Assembly: GCA_973895155.1 (NCBI GenBank)
Contig: OZ316896.1
Coordinates: 15,500,001 to 15,564,000, forward strand
From: Marsupella aquatica
Taxonomy: Eukaryota > Marchantiophyta
Direction: 5' to 3'
Length of the DNA stretch: 64,000 bases
The position numbers and the translations under genes are program-made. Within the stretch, counting starts at the first letter, position 1. Each line of letters starts with the position of its first letter. The notes below the pieces were generated by a model. It saw only the letters and a list, made by a program, of their open reading frames with translations. It was not told the origin of the DNA and made no database searches. Below, piece by piece: positions 50,801 through 60,080 of this stretch.

Positions 50801-52350
50801 ACATTGTGATTGGTCCCCGAATTGGTCGTGGCAGACGGGAGTTGAACTTTATACAACTTGCTGTAAGGATCGCGAGTCCCCTTTAGCCTAACTTTATGCG
50901 GGCATAGTCTGTCTAGAACATAACAATTTGAGGAGTTGAAGATGACATAATGGCCTTGGTCAGTGAGTTTACCAATTGAGAGAAGGTTTCGGGTAATACT
51001 CGGCACGTACAAAACATCAGAAATAGCTTTATTGCCTGAAATCGGGATACATCTGGACCCAGAGATTGGCATCTTAGATCCGCTGGCGCTCAGCACATTG
51101 GAAGTAGACGGGCTATCACTAAGTGTAGTGAAGTTACTCTTGTCGCGGCTAATGTGAGTGGAGGCTCCACTATCCAGAATCCAAGTGTTACTTTCGGGAC
51201 GACCGCTATCAAACTCACTCAACATTGCCTCGACAGTGAGTGCAGACTGATGTTCACCAGGGGCACAGTTCTTCTAAATGTCGTTGTCTCCACAGTCGCC
51301 ATGAGTAGCAAGGTAAGCCTTAGGTCCGAGACCTTTGATGTCCTTGATACTCTGGGTCAGCTCCCGCATCTGGGTGGGGGACATCGACTTCATTTCGTCA
51401 TGGGCTTGCTTCTCAAAGCAGTCGGGTTCCCAGTGTCCCTTCTTCCCGCAGTAGTTGCATGTTGTATCTCGCTTGTCATAGAACACCCTTGGTGCAGCAT
51501 GCCTGGGTGCCCACCGATTGGATCTGCCATGGCCACGACCACGTCCACCTCGGTTGTAGTCAGGACGCTGCTCATTGTGATATGGCTGCTGAGATTCGTT
51601 GTAATGTCGATGATCATTGGAGGCCGCTAGTAGAGAGTGTTCTCCACCTTCAAAATGGGGCTTCCGACGAAACTCTTCAGCCTGCAAGTACTCTTCAAGA
51701 TCTGCAAACGTAGCAGCTTTGTCTTTCGAGTACATGACTCCATAAACAGACTTAAAGGACGTCTAGCTCTCGGGAAGATTACGAAGAACTATCTGTATGA
51801 GTTCCTTCTCAGGAATCTCTTCATCGATGGACGCGAGCTCCATGACGTGATGGTCAACTTTCTTGAGGTAGTCCTCAATGGATGCACCTTCATGCATACG
51901 TAGCTCTATAAGCAAAGACTTAAGGTCTAGCTTACGTTGAAGCGCAGAGGACTCGTACTTCTGCTTGAGTGTAACCCAAAGCTTGGCTGGGTCACTGCGT
52001 AGTCTGCTAATAATAGGAAATATAGAAGCAGTGGAGGTCTTGGTAAATATTATAATTACCCTCTCCTTGTCCCTCTGGACATTCGATTGAACTGAGGTAG
52101 TCGTGAGTCCGGTAGTAGCTGCGCTGCTGGTGGCTCCAGTGGTGCTGTCTCCTGATGCAGTAGGTTCCGAGGTGGGAGAGAGTGCTTTTGATCCATCGTC
52201 GATAGGCTGTGCCTGGGGGTCGACGATGTACCAGAGCCCTTTCTCCCTCAGGATCTGCTCAATGTGAAAGGCCCAGATAATGTAATTCAGGGCACCAACT
52301 AACTTGTCGCTATCAGAGAAAGAGATCTTGGTGGCATCAGACGACGACAT
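47873..52350 (-). pseudogene. Ty1/copia gag-pol polyprotein, broken
   Basis: From 52350 downward: gag (ALNYIIWAFHIEQILREKGL), zinc knuckle CNYCGKKGHWEPDC (~51.45 kb), protease ILDSGAS (~51.17 kb), integrase with the HHCC region and DLCGPLPVPS..TFTDDYSRYTW..LRSDRGGEY..TPHQNGVAERKN, reverse transcriptase (ARVVARGNEQREGLDYEETF, SIYGLKQSPRAWY, LLFVDDLLITG), and RNase H (GYTDADWGNSCPDTRRSTGG, STTEAEYRAL, ADIFTKAL). In-frame stops lie at 51763, 51274 and 49669. Frameshifts lie near 48985 (in the reverse transcriptase) and 48430 (before RNase H). Family order and motifs are unmistakable; the element cannot make an intact polyprotein. Confidence 0.95.
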
Positions 52351-52389
52351 CGTGGGATCCTTGATAGGAAGCGTCTCAGGAATCTGGTA

Positions 52390-52401
52390 GCTCTGATACC
52401 A
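52390..52401 (-). other. Primer-binding site of the copia element
   Basis: TGGTATCAGAGC on the minus strand, adjacent to the 5' LTR, is the standard plant site complementary to the initiator tRNA-Met 3' end. Confidence 0.92.
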
Positions 52402-52742
52402 TGAAGGAATTTCTGAGAATGCTTGATTAGTCCTCGGAAGCGAGGTGGATTATATACAGTATTAATGTCAGACCGTTGAGAGCCAGAAAGAGTAAGAGCC
52501 ATGGATTAAGATCCACCAGAAGTGACGAACAGAGGCGATGAGCGGCAGCGGAGGTAGAGTATCCTAAGTGGGTTTTGTCCCAAGCGACTAATGGCCAACA
52601 ATAATTAGGTAACTGGACTAATACTAAATGACTAACCGTAAGCAAATTAATTACAGTGTGGCGACGGCTCTACTAAATGGTTGAGGCAGTTGGCATGATG
52701 GTGGGAGAATCCTGAGACAGCGCAAGTCTCAGATTTCCAACA
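52402..52742 (-). repeat. 5' LTR of the copia element (341 bp)
   Basis: Partner of 47443-47783. Followed on the plus strand by TTGTG, which does not match the other flank. Confidence 0.93.
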
Positions 52743-54808
52743 TTGTGTCAGTTTGGATCACGTCTCCGGAGCTATGGGGTCCACCGGAGCGGCCACAATT
52801 CAGGTGCAGTAGCCAGTGGTAGCACAGACCTTTTTACAGGGGGGTTCCAGTAGTGTAGTTTTGTGGGAGAATCGCTGCCACACTCTGTAGAAGAAAAGTT
52901 GCATTGATCCAAGAGAATTGCATCAGTCTGTCAAAGAACCAATTGGTGGAATTCAAGGATTGCAGCTCGTGCCCACTCGTGACATCATCACAGAACACGT
53001 GTGATCTGTCAAACGCTCCATGGAATTTCTGGAGAAGCACGGAGGCTGAGTAGAGGGTTTAAGATATCTGCTGACGGGATGGATCCATCAATCAAGACAT
53101 CCGTCCATTGTTGTTCCATGCTTTGGAGAATTGCTCAGATTGCTTGGTCTTGGACAGAGCGACAAAAAGTTCAGGAAGCTCGACTTTTGAGTGAATACCA
53201 TTGGAAACTGGGGTGGCGACAATAGTTACGTCGATCATTAGGGACGTTTCAATTCAATGGTCATGCAGGGACTGCTCACACTTGAAAGTGGTAGATATGC
53301 ATTGGTGCATAAAATAGTGTAGGTGAGAGATTTTTTTGTCATATTTTGCAAAAGCTTTTTCAGAAGAAGAGCGTATCCTCCCCACACTGTAACAATCAAC
53401 TAAGGTAACTAACTACAGTACTGTTAGTTGGACATCTCAAATCATTGACAATGTTTCCATCTAGACATCCAACCCAAGTATCAAATAGAGCTGAAAAATG
53501 GTTATCAACGTGACTTCACACCGGCTACCTAATTATGGACAGATTCCTGGCAATTGATTATATTGTACAGTGTGTTGTCTTCCTCTTTGGGGAACACTGG
53601 GGTCGTCTGCCTATGCAGATAAAGTTCATGACTCTATTATACATATCAACTTTTCAACGTAATAGTTAGCTTTGGTGACTACAGATGTGCTTGCAAAAGG
53701 TGTAGCCATCCGGGACCCTCGACTGACGATGAGTTCTAAAGGCCTGGGCATGAGCACCGAGTTGGCCTGATCACAATAAACTAAGTCACTTCACTTACAG
53801 ACGTCTTACTAGAAAATTATGAGCATAGCCAATTAGTGACATGCCCATTCGATCGAGGTTTGGAGTCCAGGTTGGGGGCCAAATATAGTGTACCAAAGTT
53901 GGTCTTGGGGTGATAGATCTCCAAAAACATATACGAGAGGAGTGGTGTTTTCCTAGGACCCAAGTCGTGAAGTGTGACAGACGCACTATTAAGAGAAGAT
54001 ATCAAGCAAAATTGATGATAACTACTCAACGAGAAGTCTGTTGGAAGACTTCTTGGATGTGTTGAAACACTCTCAAAGAAGGACTACTCCTCATGAGCTC
54101 AGTTGGGTCTGGGGATGTCTTTGGTTCTTAAAGTTCGCGGGGGTTATCTTGCATGCTTCCCAAATCCTACCAAAATAGCAGTCAAGCTGCGTTCAGTTTC
54201 CCACAGGAGATTGCGTCGGGGAGCAATGTAGAGTAGGCATGGGTGTTGAGGAGCTAGAACTCATCATATGCAGAATTACAATTGTCTCTTTGAAAATATA
54301 TCTCAAACTGCCAAAGAACAAAACTCCAAGCTGGGAGACAAGATCCCAAAGGCCAAATACCTAATAAATTGGGGAAAGAGGAAAAGAAAGAGACCCCAAG
54401 AAGACCAAAGCGACCCAACCAAAGTCACCACCAATGCTAAAAGAACAAAAAGCCCACAAAAGAAAAGAGAAGGCAAAAACCCTGTTTGGCGAAGCAGGAT
54501 TAAGAACAACCACACTCAATGTGTGGGGTTTACGTCGCACTACATTAGGGCAACAGTGGTACCTTTGACACCCTAGTAGTCCATAATGTACAGGTTGGCT
54601 CCTATTCCTTTATGGGATATTATAGTCAACCATACGCAGGTCAACCATATACAGGAGAGTGAGTGGCAGGCCTTAGCATTATGTTAAGTTTGTCAAACCT
54701 GATAGACATATTTTACTGTGCATACTGATAGCTAGAGTAATGTATACCCAGCTACCACGCTTGCAAAAACAACCCACTAGCAAAAACAACCAACTAGCTG
54801 ACTTTTAA
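52743..54808. other. Intergenic DNA, nothing recognised
   Basis: Short reading frames only. A 74-codon plus-strand frame at 53001-53225 has protein-like Trp and Gln/Glu composition (RIAQIAWSWTERQKVQEARL), but no family or splice context was recognised. Confidence 0.45.
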
Positions 54809-56225
54809 TCTTACTAAATACTCTATCCAAATGGTGGGTCATCCGTTTACAAAATCCATTTTGGAGGGAACATTCTATGACCATTGGATTTATAAGCTCT
54901 TTTATCCTAGCCTTTCATTAGTCAAAAAACAATCTCCCTAACCTAAAGGAAACAAGACAAATTATCTTGGTATACACAAAGATTCTGTAATAGGGGCATG
55001 ATGACATAGTCTCTCATGAGTGGCCCATATGTTGCCATTGGGATAGGGGCACTTGGGACACCCTTATGAGGGGATAGGACTAGGAGACATAAAATTCAAA
55101 GTAGAGAGGGGAATCAATGATGCATACATGGGTGAAGGGATGAATAGTACCCTGCGGGTAATCAATATAGAGTGTGCACTCATTGATTTAAAGAGCATAA
55201 TAAGGTTTAACACGGTATGGAGGGATATCATACACGGCATATTTCATTTCATATTTGGATGTGCACTGAATGGGACCCATGAAAGTATCACACCCTTCCA
55301 TAAGTACAAAATTGGTGGATGAGACAAAGTGGAGCAAAGGAAGGTGAAAGTAGAGAAAATAATAATAAAGCAATAAGAGGGACAAGGAAGGAAAAAAGAG
55401 ACACCTTTGTCTTTCATTGACTTTTTTTTGTTTTGGGTGGGGGAAAAGAAGGGAGAGGCAACCCAAGAGAAAGGGGGAGAGGAGGCCAGGAGGAGGAGGG
55501 GGGATGTTACCCTCCACCTAGGGTTGTGTGTGAATGTGCTTGCTTCTATTGGCATGACCTATCTTCCTGATCACTTTTGTAACAACATCTTTTTGACATG
55601 AACATCCTTTATGCAATGTACAAGTATTGAACATGACCACAACAACTCTATAGTCAGGATTACAGATAAGATGTTTTAATAAAGACATAGCAAAACCTAT
55701 ATTTTCTTGCCTCGCTTTGATATTTTTTCTTCACCTTGATATCTTTATCTCATCATGACATCCTTTCTCTCCTCAACATCTTTTCATAACCTCAACATTG
55801 TTTTCTTGCCTTGACATCCTTTAATCAGCTTGACATCTTTTCCTCAGCTCGACATCTTTTCTCCCCTCCATATCTTCTCTCTGCTCGACTTCTTTTGCAC
55901 TCCTCAACATCATTTTCTCTCATTGACAATTTTTCTCACCTTGACATTTGATCTTTTTCTCATCTTGCTATCTGTTTTTCACCTTGACATTTTTATCTCA
56001 TCACAACATCTTTTTCTCTCCTCAATATCTTTTCTCAACTCGACATGTTTTCTCTCCTCGACATATGTTTTCACTTCGATATCTTTTATCTCTCCTTGAC
56101 ATTTTTTTTTCTCACCTGGATTTCTTTATCTCACCTCAATATCTCTCCTTGACATCTTTTTTCCTCACCTGGATTTCTTTTTCTCACCTCAATATCTTTT
56201 TGTGCAACGCACAACATGAGGCTAG
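54809..56225 (+). mobile_element. Non-autonomous Helitron (1.4 kb)
   Basis: The 5' end A|TC at 54809 (TCTTACTAAATACTCTATCC) is followed by CATCCGTTTACAAAATCCAT and TTTGGAGGGAAC, aligning with the reverse complement of the 45602 end. The 3' end reads GTGCAACGCACAACATGAGG then CTAG at 56222-56225, followed by T. A second, degraded 3'-like hairpin (GCAATGTACAAGTATTGAAC) lies at about 55614-55633. A GACATCTTT minisatellite fills 55700-56215. There is no transposition protein. Confidence 0.77.
55700..56215 (+). repeat. Helitron 3' minisatellite
   Basis: Irregular ~18-20-bp units of CTTGACATCTTTTTCTCACC type run up to the 3' hairpin, the reverse complement of the GAGAAAAGATGTC arrays in the minus-oriented copies. 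Confidence 0.85.
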
Positions 56226-56886
56226 TGACATGTATCATATTGGAAAGACATCCTTCTGGCCTTATTCTTGTTTTCTCTTCATTAGGTCTCTTGTCTCCCG
56301 GTTCAACTCCCTGCTTTTTTGGAGTTTGATATATATTTGAAAAGAGGTGCTTATGCGCGAATGGACCAAAAAGTGAATAGAAACCGAGAGCACCTTAACT
56401 TACTGTAGTCCGACAAGTGACCACAGTCGCGGTTTCGCCCGGAGTAAAGTCCTTCGCGCCTTCAATGGCGGGGTCAGGTTTCAAACTTTGAATCTCGTTT
56501 TCTCGCTCTTCTCCCGTAGAACCGCACTCGAAGTCCCTCTCCATCCACTGCTAGACTCACGATGCATTCTCGTTGCGGGTTGTTCAGTAGGGATGAGGAA
56601 TCCTCTTGAAGATGTTCTCAGGTAGCTCCGATCACAGGTCGAGACAGAGAGAGATAACGAGCGAGAGACGAACTCGATCCAGCTCTACGTAATGAAGAGA
56701 AGCTCAGTGATGCTCGCTTCCAGACAGAGAGGGACCGAGGAATTCGACGAGGCTGGAACATTTTGGAGCACAGTCGGTTGACGGTTGGAGGTTTATGTTG
56801 AGTCCACCTCATTGATTGGCTTCCTTCAGAGACTCTCTCAGAATTACAGCTTCTCTCTTCTTGCGGATTGCTGATTATCGTGACTC
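56226..56886 (+). promoter_or_regulatory. Upstream region of the sororin-like gene
   Basis: The 661 bp between the Helitron 3' border and the sororin-like ATG must hold its promoter and 5' leader. A clear TATA box was not seen; a C/T-rich leader (AGCTTCTCTCTTCTTG) precedes the ATG. Two E2F-like sites lie at 56433-56460. The Helitron insertion therefore ends within about 0.7 kb of the start codon. Confidence 0.5.
56433..56460 (+). promoter_or_regulatory. E2F-like sites upstream of the sororin-like gene
   Basis: TTTCGCCC (56433-56440) fits the plant E2F consensus WTTSSCSS, and TTCGCGCC (56453-56460) is one base off. E2F control would suit an S-phase cohesion gene; binding is an inference. Confidence 0.35.
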
Positions 56887-59702
56887 ATGGAGACAACGTC
56901 TGAGGAGAGCCCTATGACCTACAAGCGGCGCCGCTCCGGAAGGCCTCTCTCCGAGCTGCCGTGGAATGCCTCGGACGTGGATCTTGATCCGGAGCCGGCC
57001 GTGTCCCTATTCTCATTCGATGACGAAGGGTATGTCCTGCCTTCTTGTGGTAGTTTGAACGGATTGAATTGAAGCTTCCGCGCAGTTACGTGCTCGCTAG
57101 GTTATAGACTTTAGTTGTGCAGCTCAATTCTCTATTTTGTGATTGTATAAATGGTTAGGAAGCCCATCAGACGACATGTAAACTCTCTGGCCTTTTGTTG
57201 TTGAACAGGGTTGAAAATGTCACTCCCGCGAGCAGAAGTCGAAAGAGGTTGTCCGATCAACCCCTTACTAGAAGGTTTGTCGAATTTCGGACTCACGCAT
57301 TACCTGACTAGCACCAGCTGCACCCGAAGTTTTAAATGCCCCGTCACATGCAATACCATACAAAATGCTTTTTGGTTATAAAAGAAGAGACTATTTGGAA
57401 GGCCTTGGAATGTCGAGACCGCACAGTAGAAGATTGCCGGGTTCAGGGATGTCTGACGGTTTGACGCCATTTGATGAGTGGTCAAAGCATTCTCAAGGTT
57501 ACTCTTTGGCTTAGTGTCTAGGACTGGAGAACCAGAAAGGTAGAGACTTTGGCCAACTCAATTTTTCTTACTTGCCTGGCCTTGTTGCTACATATTATTA
57601 CTTGCACCAAGAATGTTGTTGGAACAGGAAATGGCTGGTCTTTTGATATTTGTTTAGACATGTTCTGAAGCTATCTTCTCGTTTCTGTCGGAAGTTTTAC
57701 TACCCTTCCTGAGCAGTAAGCAACAAGGTTTGGACGCCGTAATAGCACGTTTGAGTGTGAGCAATTTCTACTATCTGATCCGTCCGTAGATATTATTGTT
57801 TGAGTCAAAATTTCACTTCATGTTCCTCGTCCTTGGCGTTGTCGAATAGGAAGCCATCGACTCTTCAGCTCCAGTGTATCCGTTCATTTTGCACCAGCAG
57901 GAATGTTTTTCAATTCCTTCGTGAGAAAATATACTCCTTGTTCACTCTCCCACTCACCAATTCCTTGTTGCAGACTAACGCGAAGCTGTACAACTCCAGT
58001 GGGAGAGTCTAATAATCTCAAGGACACGGCAGTCAAAGTCACTGGAACAGCGATAGGCAAGAAAGGGAAGGACAAAGAGAAGGAGAAAGGGAAGGTTGTG
58101 GAAAGAACTCCTGCCAAGGACAAAGAGCAGGAGAAAGGTAAGGTTGTGGAAAGAACTCCTGCCAAGGACAACGAGCAGGAGAAAGGGAAGGTTGTGGAAA
58201 GAACTCCTGCCGAGGACAAAGAGAATGTCAAAGGGAAGGACAAAGAGAAGGAGAAAGGGACGGTTGTCGAAAGAACTCCTGCCAAGGACAAAGAGAATGT
58301 CAAAGGGACAGCTATCGAAAGAACTCCTAGGAAGGAGAAAGGGACGGTTATCGAAAGAACTCCTGCCAAGGACGAAGAGAATGTCAAAGGGAAAGCTATC
58401 GAAAGAACTCCTAGGAAGGACAAAGGAAAGAGTGTTGACAGAACTCCTACCCCTCGTAAGCAGGCGAGCAATGAGTCACCTGTGGTATGTTTCTATTGAA
58501 TGATATCTGAATGATTTACTCAAATTATTTCACTTCCAACGTGATTAATTTGTCACTGAGCAACAGTGCCAATGGACTCCGTAGAAGAAATACCTGTAGG
58601 ATCGGTCTCATGGGAATAGAAACTATCAACACAAATATATCTGTGGCACAAGAAGGGATCCTTTATCAAGAAGTGACTGTAAATAGATAATTATGCCGCT
58701 TTTGTTCTCACTGTACGACATTGATGTATCCATTGCAGAAGTGTTCTTGATCCATGAAATGTCCAGTACGGACTCGCAGACCGTGTTCGTTTCTCTCAAT
58801 TCTAGACTCGTATTCTCATTTTTCTAGGCTTAGCTTTGTCGATAGGTAATGAATTTCCATGACACAGTAGCAAATTTGTCTAACTCTGGTGGCGTTTGCA
58901 GGGAAGTGGACCCGGATTGTGGCAATCTCCCATTGAGTTTGTGATGGAGAAGCGGGCCATGTTCAAAGAAATCGATGAATTTGAGCTGGAGTCTGAAGAG
59001 GAGGAACCCGAGGAACAGAAAAGTAAGCCATCCACTTACTCCGATGCGTGGTCTGCCCATTCGCGTGTGCAGCTCCAACCGCATCTGAGATTTGCTTTAA
59101 GCCGGTAGTCCGCGAGGGATGCCCGTAATTAAACTCTTCTTGGTTCTTTTAGTTACTGTCATCTACTTTGTGCTACTGCGATCGAAAAATTCATAGGTCA
59201 CTTGCACCACCGTCAATTGCTCTCGAAGCTCTGATTCTGGCGATACACAATTGTTTGTACTGCGTTTATTTGAAGCTTACAAATTGGATCTGGCGATGGG
59301 AATGCTGTAGTAAATTCCGTTGTCAGATTTACTTTAGTATTGGAATTCTGAACTAAAGTTCGTGTAATTTATCAATGATCTCCAGATACCGGGATACAGA
59401 TGCTGAGTGACAGCTCTGGGGAAACCATATCACTAGATTCCAGCAAAGGAGAGACATCAGTCGAACCGCCTAACACGAGGCCGGAAAAAGGTGCCCAGGA
59501 TGCGATTAGCACTGAGGAACTTAGAGGAGAGACCTCTGCTCAGCCAGCTAACACGAGGCCGGAACAAAGTACCCACGAGGTGGCAACCGCTGAGACAGTT
59601 AGCAGAGGAGAGAGGCCAGTCCAGACACCTACCACGGGGCTGGGCCAAATTACCGAGGAGGTAACAATCACTGTGGAAGTTGGAGAGAAAGACGGTGGAT
59701 AG
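56887..59702 (+). CDS. Sororin-like sister-chromatid cohesion protein, 5 exons
   Basis: Exons 56887-57029, 57209-57274, 57974-58484, 58902-59022 and 59386-59702 join in phase with GT-AG borders to 385 codons. Sororin stabilises cohesin on replicated chromatin against WAPL. The family call rests on the exon-4 block MEKRAMFKEIDEFELESEEE, which matches the conserved sororin signature (a basic lead, then F.E(I/V)D.FEL and acidic residues). The N-terminus (TYKRRRSGRPLSELPW) and exon 2 (SRSRKRLSDQPLTRRL) are basic. Exon 3 encodes eight tandem (E/D)RTP repeats, most with a TPAK or TPRK CDK-type site, and two KEN motifs. Exon 5 adds about 105 residues after the signature, with three diverged GETS..P.NTRPE-like units. 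Nuclear location is expected. The orphan C-terminal extension and repeat expansion are unusual. Confidence 0.78.
58035..58465 (+). repeat. Coding minisatellite: RTP/KEN repeats in the sororin-like exon 3
   Basis: About eight units, the first ones 48 bp (16 residues: GKVVERTPAKDKEQEK), later ones varying in length but always in frame. They encode ERTPAK four times, ERTPAE once, ERTPRK twice and DRTPTPRK once. KEN occurs in two units (DKENVKG) and is changed to EEN in a third. Confidence 0.9.
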
Positions 59703-60041
59703 CAGGTCTTCGTCCTTCCGAAAGGGCACGCAGATGGCCTGGACATAGTCGATCATACTTTCAGCGATAAAGATATAGCATTGCAGGCATCCATCTTTAT
59801 GAAATATTCCAACTCTTTTTTATCAATGATAGGCTCCCCGAATTTACAGTCCAAGGTCTCCTATCTAGCCTCTAAATGAAGATGCAGGACTTTGTATAGT
59901 GAACCATTCTCCTTGTCATGTAGATATTCGTCTTCATACCACTGTCAGCATGACTGACTGTTGAGGCAGGCACTGGGATTCCATTTTTCTAGCATTCATT
60001 TTGCGCGGGCAAAGTACAACCATACAACTGTGGCTGCTTGC

Positions 60042-60080
60042 GATGAACCACGGCGATGAACCACGGCGATGAACCACGGG
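60042..60080. repeat. Three 13-bp tandem units
   Basis: GATGAACCACGGC repeats at 60042, 60055 and 60068; the last unit ends GGG. Confidence 0.92.

Larger units (their letters stand above)
47443..52742 (-). mobile_element. Ty1/copia LTR retrotransposon (5.3 kb), decayed
   Basis: 341-bp LTRs (47443-47783 and 52402-52742) flank a polyprotein in the copia order gag, protease, integrase, reverse transcriptase, RNase H. TGGTATCAGAGC (initiator tRNA-Met primer site) follows the 5' LTR, and AAGAGGGGG precedes the 3' LTR. The two LTRs differ at about four positions, all transitions as read. The outside five bases (ATGAT and TTGTG) do not match, so there is no target-site duplication. Stops and frameshifts make the polyprotein non-functional. 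Confidence 0.93.

Noticed and set aside
47468-52645. Two almost identical 72-codon minus-strand frames at 47468-47686 and 52427-52645
   Set aside because: They are the same stretch of the two copia LTRs, not genes.
57884-58471. 195-codon minus-strand frame of LSLAGVLSTT repeats
   Set aside because: Antisense shadow of the sororin-like exon 3 repeat, which is supported by splice phase on the plus strand.
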